NCBI RefSeq assembly: GCF_014672695.1
Contig: NZ_CP053923.1
Location: 2,679,149-2,687,232 of the forward strand
DNA from: Defluviicoccus vanus
GTDB lineage: Bacteria; Pseudomonadota; Alphaproteobacteria; Rhodospirillales; Defluviicoccaceae
DNA length: 8,084 nucleotides
Reading direction: 5' to 3'
Both the position numbers and the translations under genes were made by a program. Under the pieces are notes generated by a model. It was not told where the DNA came from and ran no database searches. It saw only the letters and a program-made list of their open reading frames with translations. This document shows positions 1-6,044 of the stretch, in pieces (within the stretch, counting starts at the first letter, position 1; each line of letters begins with the position of its first letter).

Positions 1-697
1 TTACCATGATGCCGGCCTGACGCTTCGGCGGTTCCTCCACCTTGAGCGTCCGCAACCGCGGTGCCGTGTCGACGCCAAGTGCCGCCGGCGTGATCGTCTC
101 GATCGGTTTCTTCTTCGCCTTCATGATGTTGGGCAGTGACGCATAGCGCGGCGTATTCAGGCGCAGATCCACGGTGATCACCGCCGGTAGTGTGAGGGCA
201 ATGGTTTCCAGCCCACCGTCCACTTCCCGGGTCACCAGCGCTTCACCACCGTCCAGCACCAGCTTCGAGGCAAACGTTCCCTGGGCCCAGCCAAGCAGCG
301 CCGACAGCATCTGTCCGGTCTGATTGGCGTCATCGTCGATCGCCTGCTTGCCGAGGATCACCAGATCGGGCTTGTCGCGCTCAACCAGTGCCTTCAGCAG
401 CTTGGCTACCGCTAGCGGCTGCAGGTCATCGCTTGATTCCACAAGGATGCCGCGGTCGGCGCCGACGGCGAGCGCGGTGCGGATCGTTTCCTGACACTGG
501 CTCACTCCCATCGATACGGCGATGATTTCAGTCGCCTTGCCGGCCTCCTTCAGCCGTACCGCTTCTTCGACCGCGATTTCGTCGAAGGGATTCATGGACA
601 TCTTGACGTTCGCCAGCTCAACACCGGTCTGATCTGCCTTGACGCGGACCTTGACGTTGTAATCGACGACGCGCTTCACAGAGACGAGGATTTTCAT
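1..697 (-). CDS. etfB: Electron transfer flavoprotein subunit beta (3' end cut by window edge)
   Basis: EtfB pairs with EtfA to form the soluble FAD/AMP-containing heterodimer that takes electrons from acyl-CoA and other dehydrogenases and passes them to ETF:ubiquinone oxidoreductase. Reading from the ATG at 697, 232 codons are visible. The protein starts [20 protein letters not shown], the usual EtfB N-terminus, followed by [19 protein letters not shown]. The family signature is seen near residues 153-173: [20 protein letters not shown], which fits the known [KR]-x2-[DE]-G-G-x-E...P-x-[IV]-[IV]-T pattern. The last visible residues are RQAGIMV, so roughly 15-20 C-terminal residues lie outside the window. 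etfA would be expected just beyond position 1, but this cannot be seen. No strong Shine-Dalgarno precedes the ATG, yet the family alignment leaves no better start. The gene is divergent from the sigma factor operon. Identification is by recognition of conserved sequence. Confidence 0.96.
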   Translation of the reverse strand, partial: MKILVSVKRVVDYNVKVRVKADQTGVELANVKMSMNPFDEIAVEEAVRLKEAGKATEIIAVSMGVSQCQETIRTALAVGADRGILVESSDDLQPLAVAKLLKALVERDKPDLVILGKQAIDDDANQTGQMLSALLGWAQGTFASKLVLDGGEALVTREVDGGLETIALTLPAVITVDLRLNTPRYASLPNIMKAKKKPIETITPAALGVDTAPRLRTLKVEEPPKRQAGIMV

Positions 698-1203
698 GGA
701 CGACCCGCGACGTGGTTGTTTTGGTTGTCGCTTGCAGGACACAGACGCGGCGGCCAGCCACCGACAAGACCATCCGCCCGATACCCGTGTTCGAGGCGCT
801 TCCACCTCAAACTATATCTTTAGCCGAAGCCCGCAAGTTAAGGAGTACCTGCGCCGAGGTCAAGGCAGCGATGCGAGTGGTGCAACTTGCTTACGCACCG
901 CCATTGCGGCTTCCCCGGGCGGTGAGCGGCACGGGATGAGCGGACAATGGCGGGCGGCATGGTGCGCGGCGGTGGTCGTACGGCTGACGCTGTTGTTGCC
1001 GCTGGATGCGATCAACCGGCTGTCTTCTGCATCCCAGGATAGTAAATCATAGGTTATGCATCCTTTGTGGGCATTGATGAGGCTTTCCTGCGTGTGGATG
1101 CCTAGTTTTTTGCGCAAGTGTTTCGCTGCCAGCTGCGTGGAATTTGGCAAGGGGGCAAGAAAAGGGCACGGGGCGCAGGGCTTCGGAACAGTTGCGAGCA
1201 TCC
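698..1203. other. Intergenic region between etfB and the sigma factor operon
   Basis: About 500 bases separate the divergent etfB and sigma factor genes, and no convincing gene lies here. Open frames on both strands run into the flanking genes and do not resemble known proteins. Two AT-richer islands stand out. The first (about 805-842) contains, on the minus strand, TATAGT at 811-816, a possible -10 for etfB, but no well-spaced -35. The second (about 1035-1120) includes a hairpin with a T-run, listed separately. The promoter of the sigma operon should lie in this region; I could not identify it. Confidence 0.5.
1058..1111 (+). terminator. Hairpin followed by T-run upstream of the sigma factor gene
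   Basis: GCATCC at 1058-1063 can pair with GGATGC at 1096-1101. The arms are separated by a 32-base loop that itself holds a small AGG/CCT hairpin. CTAG and then six T's (1106-1111) follow. TAG at 1050-1052 could add three pairs to CTA at 1102-1104 across a bulge. The shape resembles a weak intrinsic terminator on the plus strand, although no plus-strand gene lies upstream. It could be a leader attenuator of the sigma operon, the end of a small RNA, or chance. The six-pair stem with a long loop makes it weak. Confidence 0.25.
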
Positions 1204-1773
1204 ATGGGTGACGACCCGTCGGACGACAGCCTGTTGGGCGCCGTTGCCGCAGGCGACAAGCGCGCGTTGGAGGTGCTAATGGCGCGGCATGTGGCTGGCG
1301 TGCTTGCATTGGCACAACGGATGACCGGCAGCGCCGATGATGCCGACGAGGTGGCGCAGGAGGCTTTTCTTCGGGTGTGGAAATCGGCGTATCGCTGGCA
1401 ACCCGAGGGCACCGCCCGCTTCAGCACTTGGCTCTATCGCGTCGTTGTCAATCTTTGTCTCGATCGGCGGCGCAAGAAAAGCATGCTTCCGCTCGAAGAT
1501 GCGTTGGAAGCAGTAGATATGGCGCCCTGTGGCCTCGATGTGCTGGCCTCGCGTGAAGGCTCGGTGCTGGTGGCAGCGGCGCTGGCGGAGTTGCCGCCGC
1601 GACAGCGGGCCGCCGTCTGCCTCTACTACTTTGCCGGCAAGTCGGCACCGGAGGCGGCGCAGGTCTTGTCGCTCTCAGCTTCAGCCATGGAGTCGTTGCT
1701 GGTGCGGGGACGCCGGGCACTCAAGAAGAAGCTGATGGGACGCGGGATAAACAAATTGGGAGACGTGCTATGA
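1204..1773 (+). CDS. ECF-type RNA polymerase sigma factor
   Basis: A 189-residue sigma-70 family protein of the extracytoplasmic function (ECF) class, which directs RNA polymerase to a small set of promoters. Region 2 spans about residues 23-91, with the -10 recognition and core-binding stretch DEVAQEAFLRVWK and then STWLYRVVVNLCLDRRRKK. Region 4 spans about 123-175: LAELPPRQRAAVCLYYFAGK, then a helix-turn-helix ending SLLVRGRRALKKKL. Regions 1 and 3 are absent, as usual for ECF factors. I chose the ATG at 1204 because MGDDPSDDSLLGAVAAGD is a normal ECF N-terminus. An in-frame TTG at 1144 would add a basic, low-complexity extension. Neither start has a clear ribosome binding site. The gene overlaps the next by four bases (ATGA), so the two are translationally coupled. 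Context says it is held inactive by the following membrane protein. The exact ECF subgroup was not determined. Confidence 0.92.
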   Translation: MGDDPSDDSLLGAVAAGDKRALEVLMARHVAGVLALAQRMTGSADDADEVAQEAFLRVWKSAYRWQPEGTARFSTWLYRVVVNLCLDRRRKKSMLPLEDALEAVDMAPCGLDVLASREGSVLVAAALAELPPRQRAAVCLYYFAGKSAPEAAQVLSLSASAMESLLVRGRRALKKKLMGRGINKLGDVL

Positions 1774-2279
1774 ACCATGGCATGACCTCTGAGGATTTCG
1801 TGCTGGCTCTGGAGCGTTATGGGGGAAACCTCAGTCGGTGGCCACGCGAGTTGGGTGAAGCTGCCAGGGCTCTGCTCGTACAATCGCCGGCGTCGGGTGC
1901 TGCATTGGACCATGCGCGAGCGTTCGATGCCTACCTTCGTGCCAACGATCCGGCAGCGGCGATCGAACCGGAGCGCTGTGTCAAAATCATCCGCCGGGTG
2001 ATGGCGCAAACGCATACCGTCAGCGACGATCGGGGCAGCAGTGTTTGGCGTTGGCGAAGCCTTGCCTGCGTCGCCGCCCCAGTGCGCGTTTCCGCGCTTC
2101 GCTTCGCCGCGACAGCGCTGACAGCGGCGACGCTTGGCGTTCTCGCCGGTCGCGGCCTGACCCAGGTCACCGACGGGGAGATGGGGGCTATCGTAGCCAA
2201 CAGCGGTGTCGTGGTAACGACCGCCGGCTTGGCGGCACTGCTGCACCAACCGCAGCTGATGCTCGCGGAGCCGCAGTGA
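1770..2279 (+). CDS. Predicted membrane-anchored anti-sigma factor
   Basis: A 169-residue protein whose ATG overlaps the sigma factor stop; GGGAG at 1758-1762 gives a ribosome binding site seven bases upstream. The cytoplasmic N-terminal part (about 1-100) holds the motif LERYGGNLSRWPRELGEAAR followed by a short helical region. That type of segment is seen in alphaproteobacterial proteins encoded next to ECF sigma genes. One hydrophobic segment at about residues 108-127 (SALRFAATALTAATLGVLAG) is the likely membrane span. About 40 residues (TQVTDGEMGAIVANSG...) would then lie in the periplasm. No zinc-binding HxxxCxxC motif of the ZAS type is present, so it is not a RsrA/ChrR-like redox switch. 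The anti-sigma role is inferred from gene order, coupling and topology, not from a family match I can prove. The next gene follows two bases after its stop. Confidence 0.7.
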   Translation: MNHGMTSEDFVLALERYGGNLSRWPRELGEAARALLVQSPASGAALDHARAFDAYLRANDPAAAIEPERCVKIIRRVMAQTHTVSDDRGSSVWRWRSLACVAAPVRVSALRFAATALTAATLGVLAGRGLTQVTDGEMGAIVANSGVVVTTAGLAALLHQPQLMLAEPQ

Positions 2280-2281
2280 CG

Positions 2282-2763
2282 ATGCAGATTTCGTTGCCGC
2301 GCTGGGCGCTGCCGGTTTCGCTGCTGCTCAACGTCTTTTTGCCGGGGTCGTGACGGCGCTCGTCCTGCCGGTGATCGTCGGTTCACCGCGGCCACATCGC
2401 CACGGCCCTCCGGATGCACTGCGGATGGCCGATGACATGGCGGCGACATTGCCGGCGGCGGATGCGACGCTTCTCCGCCGTGCCTTCGAGGCTCGTACAG
2501 CAGTCATTCGCGACAATCAGGCGAAGATGGCAGCGTTCCCCGATCGGTTGCGTGCGGCCACCGACGCTGAGCCCTTCCGTATCGACGCGCTGGCGGCGGT
2601 CTTCGCTGACGGGCAGGCGGCGCGGGGCGCCTTTGAAGAGGCGATTGCGATCTCGGTTCTCGATGCCGTCGGCCAGATGTCGCAGGAGGGTCGTCACCGC
2701 TTGGCCGCCTGGCGGCCAGGCGCACCTGACCGGTTGCCGCCGCCACCACCCGATCGCCGCTGA
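2282..2763 (+). CDS. Periplasmic heavy-metal sensor (CnrX/Spy-like), apparent frameshift
   Basis: The start ATG at 2282 encodes MQISLPRWALPVSLLLNVF, the first half of a membrane anchor, and then runs into a stop at 2351-2353. The frame one base back, from about 2338, continues as AGVVTALVLPVIVG and on to the stop at 2761-2763. Joining the two at the five-T run (2336-2340) restores a 160-residue protein with one N-terminal anchor and a helical periplasmic domain. His39 and His41 (PHRHGPP) sit just outside the membrane. The long helices (TLLRRAFEARTAVIRDNQAK, FEEAIAISVLDAVGQMSQEG) resemble the Metal_resist/CnrX fold, and the tail is PPPPPDRR. In CnrYXH the sensor binds metal and releases the sigma factor. 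One missing T could be a sequencing error, a real mutation or recoding. A GTG at 2350 would give a 137-residue product with half an anchor. The family call is moderately sure; the metal is unknown. Confidence 0.72.
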
Positions 2764-2991
2764 TTGCTGCCGGCTGTGGCCCCCTTACCCCCCGGGGTTG
2801 CGGCAACGGCTCGATCTTGGCGGCAATAGCCGGAGAGTTGCTCGCGGTATATGAAGCATCGACCGGTGAAGGGGCTCCGGCGGATTGCCGCCCTTGCCGT
2901 TGCCAATGCGACGGAGGGCCAACGGGGTCCACCGGAGCCTTGCTTTCAGTCCTGGCGACGAATGGGTACGCCCGTGCGTTGCCGTGGCGCG

Positions 2992-3010
2992 GCCTGCCAG
3001 GACGGCAGGC
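2992..3010 (-). terminator. Short hairpin downstream of the DUF2325 gene
   Basis: GCCTGCC (2992-2998) and GGCAGGC (3004-3010) form a perfect seven-pair stem with a five-base loop, about 20 bases past the stop of the DUF2325 gene. No T-run follows on the minus strand, so at best it is a weak or factor-assisted terminator or a 3' RNA stabiliser. The rest of the 268 bases between the convergent sensor and DUF2325 genes (2764-3031) shows nothing recognisable. Confidence 0.3.
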
Positions 3011-3031
3011 TTGGCCACGACGTCCCTTCCC

Positions 3032-4333
3032 TCAGTCGGCTATACCCTGCGCAAGCTGGCGCAGGCCCTGGAGAAACGACGACAGGCTGCAACTGCGCAG
3101 CGGGACAAAGGCCGAGGCCCGTTGCCGACAATGACGTTTCGCCCGCATGCAGGCGTCGTGGCTGATGCAGTCCACAGGGCAGAAGACCGCGTCGCCCTGG
3201 GCGAGGATGCGGTCGAGCCGGGTGTTCCGTTCCTCCATGCCACCATCGTGGTGCAGGAACACGCCACCGAAGCGTTCTACAGCCGCACGCAGGTGGGGAA
3301 TGGTGCTGCCGCGCCCGCCGACGTAGACGATGCGCTGCCCGGAGAGATCGATCGCGTCATCGTTCTCGTCGTCGTTGGCCACCCCGTCCGCTGGCGGGGC
3401 AAGTCGTGCACGAAGCAAACGTTCCATCGCCTCGCATTCGGCGGCGACGTCGCGCACCGTTCCTTCCGCCTCCGTTGCCGTCTGCTGCAGCCGCGTCTGC
3501 TCACACTCAAGTTTCGCCAGCAGCGCGTCCTGCCGCACCAGTTCGTCCGCCTCCGCTCGCACTTTGTCGCCGACCGCGGCCAGTACCTGCCGCAGCGCTT
3601 GCATGGCTGTGCCACTCTCAAGGTTATGGAGCCAGACCTCGCTGCGCTGGAGGCATGCGGCCACGTCCTCTTCACCGAAAAGACGCGCCTGCAGGTCGCG
3701 GACATCCGCTGCGTGGCAATCCGCCAACTGGCGCATCTCGCGTTCACGTTCCAGTTGCCGCTGCTTTAGCGCGGCGAGCACGTCCGCCACCGCATCGCGC
3801 TCACGTTCGATCGCCATCAGCCGCCGGGCATCGCCGCGATTGGCGGCACCCATCACGTGTGAGAGCATATGCACCTCGCCGAAGGCACGCATCATCAGAA
3901 CTTCGGAAGCTACAGGATGCGTCAACAGTGCCCAGTACGGCCCCGGAACGTCGCCGTCATCGATGCTTGTCGTCCACGATGCGGCGAGATCGTCGATGCT
4001 CGATGCTGCGGCAAAGCGGCGGACCGCCACCATATAGCGCCGGTCGAGGAGCTTATGCATCTGCTTCGCCACCGGTCCCGGCTGTGCCGCCCAGACGACA
4101 AAAGTTCCGTGGACGTGAAAGTCGCTGGCGGTCTGCAGCTGATCGATCTTCAGCCGGCGCTCGATTCGCCGCAGGTCGCCGAGGGTGAGACATGTGCCCA
4201 CAAGCGAGCAGAGGAGGCTGCTCCTGATCTCCCAGAGCTTACGCCGCCGGCCGGCGGCTGCGTTGCACGCCGCATGGTCCGGAGCAACGCGTGGTGCGGG
4301 CCGTGTGAAGGGGGTGTAGTGAAAGCAGGACAT
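3032..4333 (-). CDS. DUF2325 domain-containing coiled-coil protein
   Basis: A 433-residue protein of unknown function, probably cytoplasmic (no signal peptide or membrane span). Three parts are visible. Residues about 33-170 are helical and His-rich: CSLVGTCLTLGDLRRI, HVHG (73-76), MHKLLDRRY, PYWALLTHP (132-140) and FGEVHMLSHVMGAANRGD (151-168). Residues about 170-312 are a long charged coiled coil (for example QRQLEREREM). Residues about 334-425 are the DUF2325 domain: IVYVGGR (335-341), HHDGG (361-365), CPVDCISHDACMRAKRHC (385-402) and FVPLRS. Five cysteines fall at 385, 389, 395, 402 and 415. The start is the ATG at 4333; a TTG at 4345 lies inside the operator-like palindrome and is less likely. 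No Shine-Dalgarno is visible. DUF2325 is a recognised but uncharacterised domain. The Fur-like site at its promoter suggests a link to iron or manganese; that link is inference. Confidence 0.88.
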   Translation of the reverse strand: MSCFHYTPFTRPAPRVAPDHAACNAAAGRRRKLWEIRSSLLCSLVGTCLTLGDLRRIERRLKIDQLQTASDFHVHGTFVVWAAQPGPVAKQMHKLLDRRYMVAVRRFAAASSIDDLAASWTTSIDDGDVPGPYWALLTHPVASEVLMMRAFGEVHMLSHVMGAANRGDARRLMAIERERDAVADVLAALKQRQLEREREMRQLADCHAADVRDLQARLFGEEDVAACLQRSEVWLHNLESGTAMQALRQVLAAVGDKVRAEADELVRQDALLAKLECEQTRLQQTATEAEGTVRDVAAECEAMERLLRARLAPPADGVANDDENDDAIDLSGQRIVYVGGRGSTIPHLRAAVERFGGVFLHHDGGMEERNTRLDRILAQGDAVFCPVDCISHDACMRAKRHCRQRASAFVPLRSCSLSSFLQGLRQLAQGIAD

Positions 4334-4340
4334 GGCGATA

Positions 4341-4361
4341 TGCAATTAATAATTATTCGCA
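4341..4361 (-). promoter_or_regulatory. Fur/Mur-box-like palindrome at the DUF2325 promoter
   Basis: A 21-base inverted repeat with TGC at one end and GCA at the other. Eight of its ten base pairs about the central A are complementary, and the core is TTAATAATTATT. It is strikingly AT-rich in a GC-rich window and resembles the 7-1-7 Fur-family operator pattern of alternating AAT/ATT half-sites. It starts eight bases before the ATG at 4333 and covers the predicted +1 region, where a bound repressor would block transcription. Assignment to Fur or Mur (rather than Irr or another regulator) is by resemblance only. Confidence 0.55.
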
Positions 4362-4366
4362 AAAGA

Positions 4367-4395
4367 TAATTACCACATGATATTTGCGGTTACAA
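4367..4395 (-). promoter_or_regulatory. Sigma-70-type promoter for the DUF2325 gene
   Basis: On the minus strand, TTGTAA (4390-4395) as -35 is followed by exactly 17 bases and TAATTA (4367-4372) as -10. The predicted transcription start falls near 4360, at the edge of the Fur-like palindrome, giving a leader of about 27 bases. Both hexamers are imperfect, but spacing and position are good. Confidence 0.5.
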
Positions 4396-4548
4396 ATTGA
4401 AAAACCGCCCGGAAGCAGGCCGTGTGGCGCCGTCTCGATCGGCATCAGGCGACAGGCACGTGGCCACCGCCGATGCGACATTGCGGCCACGCAGGATTAC
4501 CCGAGGCTTTTGCCGTCGGCGTTGGGGCCGCTGATCCGGCACGGCCTT

Positions 4549-4574
4549 GGAACCTGATCGAAGAGCGAAACGTT
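4549..4574 (+). promoter_or_regulatory. EcfG (general stress sigma factor) promoter for the PRC-barrel gene
   Basis: GGAAC at 4549-4553 is followed by 17 bases and CGTT at 4571-4574. This matches the known alphaproteobacterial EcfG/SigT/RpoE2 consensus GGAAC-N16/17-CGTT at every fixed base. It lies 33 bases upstream of the PRC-barrel ATG, in the right orientation and with room for a short leader. It is most likely read by an EcfG protein encoded elsewhere. The ECF factor in this window has no SnoaL-like or other EcfG hallmark that I can see. Confidence 0.75.
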
Positions 4575-4607
4575 GTTAGGCATCTGCAATTCTGAGGAGG
4601 CGAACAG

Positions 4608-5015
4608 ATGCATTCCAAGTTGACCCGACCGCTTATCGTTGCGGCGGCAGCACTTGCCGTCGGTGGGCTGGTTTCAACTGGTCCCCTTCTGGCGCAAGGT
4701 ACATCACAGACGGTGGCAATCGCCCGCATTGACATCCAGAAGCTTGCTACCGGTTTCCGCGCATCGAAGCTTATCGGCGGCACCGTGGTCAATCACGCGG
4801 GCGACAAGATTGGCACCCTCGACGATCTTATCCTTGAGCCGAACGCCAACACGCCGGTCGCCATCCTTTCCATCGGCGGCTTCCTCGGCGTCGGCGATCA
4901 CCTCGTCGCCGTACCCTTCAGCAGCCTGACCATCAACAAGGAGAAGATCGTCCTGCCCCGCGCGACCAAGGAGGAACTGAAGGCGTTGCCCGAGTTCAAA
5001 TACGCATCCAGCTAA
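4608..5015 (+). CDS. Exported PRC-barrel domain protein
   Basis: A 135-residue protein starting at an ATG with a textbook ribosome binding site (AGGAGG at 4595-4600, seven bases upstream). Residues 1-29 form a Sec signal peptide: a basic N-terminus (HSKLTR), then IVAAAALAVGGLV, with likely cleavage after PLLA. The mature part carries one PRC-barrel domain at about 52-120: ASKLIGGTVVNHAGDKIGTL, then DDLILEPN and a GVGDHLVAVPFSSL stretch. PRC-barrel domains are small beta-barrels found in the photosynthetic reaction centre H subunit, in RimM and in many exported stress proteins. The specific partner here is unknown. An EcfG promoter sits just upstream, so the protein is probably made in stationary phase or under envelope, desiccation or salt stress. 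It is transcribed alone and ends at a hairpin. Confidence 0.88.
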   Translation: MHSKLTRPLIVAAAALAVGGLVSTGPLLAQGTSQTVAIARIDIQKLATGFRASKLIGGTVVNHAGDKIGTLDDLILEPNANTPVAILSIGGFLGVGDHLVAVPFSSLTINKEKIVLPRATKEELKALPEFKYASS

Positions 5016-5035
5016 GCCGTATGCTCGGTGTCAAT

Positions 5036-5067
5036 GGGTGGCGTGCGGATACCGGCGCATGCCACCC
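5036..5067. terminator. Strong hairpin between convergent genes
   Basis: GGGTGGCGTGC (5036-5046) pairs with GCATGCCACCC (5057-5067), eleven pairs including one G-T, around a ten-base loop. It lies 20 bases after the PRC-barrel stop and about 60 bases beyond the end of the convergent lipoprotein gene, so it could serve both transcripts. There is no T-run on either side, so it is either a T-poor terminator or a 3' stabilising structure. Confidence 0.45.
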
Positions 5068-5126
5068 GGACCCCCTGTCGTGTCAGTGCCGCGCTGGCTG
5101 AGGGAACGCCAATCTCTGCGCGGCGA

Positions 5127-5813
5127 TCAGGAACAAGCGCCAACCAGGCTCAGCCAGTTGCCGAATTTTGCTCCCCACGATTTCAGTGCCAGATCGACCT
5201 CGCGCCATGACGTGAGTGGCGTGCCGCGGGCGGCATCGGTCGGACGTCGGTCGATTGTCTGCCAAAGGACCGCGCCGGTGGTCGCGTCGCGGGCGATCGT
5301 CTTCAGCATGGCGTGGCCGACGAAAGTGCCGGCAACGGGGTCGAAGGGAGTGGTGCCGATGGTATCGGCGAGACGAAGGCCGGGCTTGGTCGAGGAGATG
5401 GCGTTGAGGGCCGGATCCGGCGTGTCAGCCTCGACGAGTGCGACGTTGACGATCAGTGTGCCGACCGAAGGCGTGTCAACCATCTCGCAGAGCTGCTCGC
5501 TGACGAATTGCATTTCGCTGAAGACGGCGTTGGCCAAAGTCTTGCGTTGCGCCGGCGGAACAGTCGCCAAGCCGCCGTACGATCCGCTCCACAATGTTGC
5601 CGGCTCAAGGATCATCTTGGTGTAGCTGTACCAGACGACGCCGGAATAGGTGGAGAAGAGCGCCGGTTCGCCAACGCCGCCCGGTTGCAATGCCTGCGTG
5701 TCGGACAGGAACCCATCCGTCGCCGGCCCTTCACTGACTCGCGACCGCGTGCTGCAGGCAGCCAGTACCAGCATAGAAGCGGTAATGGCAAACCACCCCA
5801 CCTTGCGATCCAT
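5127..5813 (-). CDS. DUF3313 family lipoprotein
   Basis: A 228-residue protein with a lipoprotein signal peptide: MDRK, then WFAITASMLV and the lipobox LAAC with the lipidated Cys at residue 20. Ser follows the Cys, so by the usual +2 rule it should go to the outer membrane. The mature part opens FLSDTQALQPGGVGEPALFS and continues WYSYTKMILEPATLW, the start typical of DUF3313 proteins. The length is also normal for that family. The end (GAVLWQTIDRRPTD, then SWREVDLALKSWGAKFGNWL) is characteristic too: a variable domain and a C-terminal amphipathic helix. A G-run (5822-5826) eight bases before the ATG at 5813 is the ribosome binding site. No function is known for the family. The gene is convergent with the PRC-barrel gene and lies 231 bases beyond fabI on the same strand, so it probably has its own promoter, which I could not identify. 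Confidence 0.85.
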   Translation of the reverse strand: MDRKVGWFAITASMLVLAACSTRSRVSEGPATDGFLSDTQALQPGGVGEPALFSTYSGVVWYSYTKMILEPATLWSGSYGGLATVPPAQRKTLANAVFSEMQFVSEQLCEMVDTPSVGTLIVNVALVEADTPDPALNAISSTKPGLRLADTIGTTPFDPVAGTFVGHAMLKTIARDATTGAVLWQTIDRRPTDAARGTPLTSWREVDLALKSWGAKFGNWLSLVGACS

Positions 5814-6044
5814 TCCCGTGACCCCCTTGCCAGATGCCCTGTTTACCCGCCGCTTGCGTTCGCGTCATGACGGGTCCTTGCATCAGCTGAGAGGCGGATG
5901 TCAATGGGTTCACCGTTCCTGCTTGCCACTGCTGCCGCCACCAAAGCTGGTGTCAGTTGGGATGGCGGAAACGTCCGGATAACACGGTCTGTGGGCTCGC
6001 GACAGCCGGGAGTGCCTGGGGAGGTGCCGGGGGCGATGCCTGCA

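Noticed and set aside
696..1052. A 118-codon plus-strand open frame between etfB and the sigma gene
   Set aside because: Its start overlaps the etfB start on the other strand, no ribosome binding site is visible, and the translation is not protein-like.
1144..1203. TTG start extending the sigma factor by 20 residues
   Set aside because: The extension is basic and low in complexity, has no ribosome binding site, and lies outside the normal ECF sigma domain; the ATG at 1204 fits family length.
1183..1210. A GGAAC motif just before the sigma factor ATG as an EcfG -35
   Set aside because: No CGTT follows at 16 or 17 bases.
2885..3769. A 294-codon plus-strand open frame antisense to the DUF2325 gene, plus several overlapping frames
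   Set aside because: The minus-strand DUF2325 protein has clear family motifs across this stretch; the antisense translations are Arg/Ala/His-rich without domains.
5029..5909. An 11-base direct repeat TGTCAATGGGT near 5029-5039 and 5899-5909
   Set aside because: Short, with unlike flanks and no element between the copies other than an ordinary gene; most likely chance.
5890..5925. GGAAC and TTGACA motifs on the minus strand upstream of the DUF3313 lipoprotein gene
   Set aside because: GGAAC lacks a spaced CGTT, and TTGACA has no -10-like hexamer at 16-18 bases.
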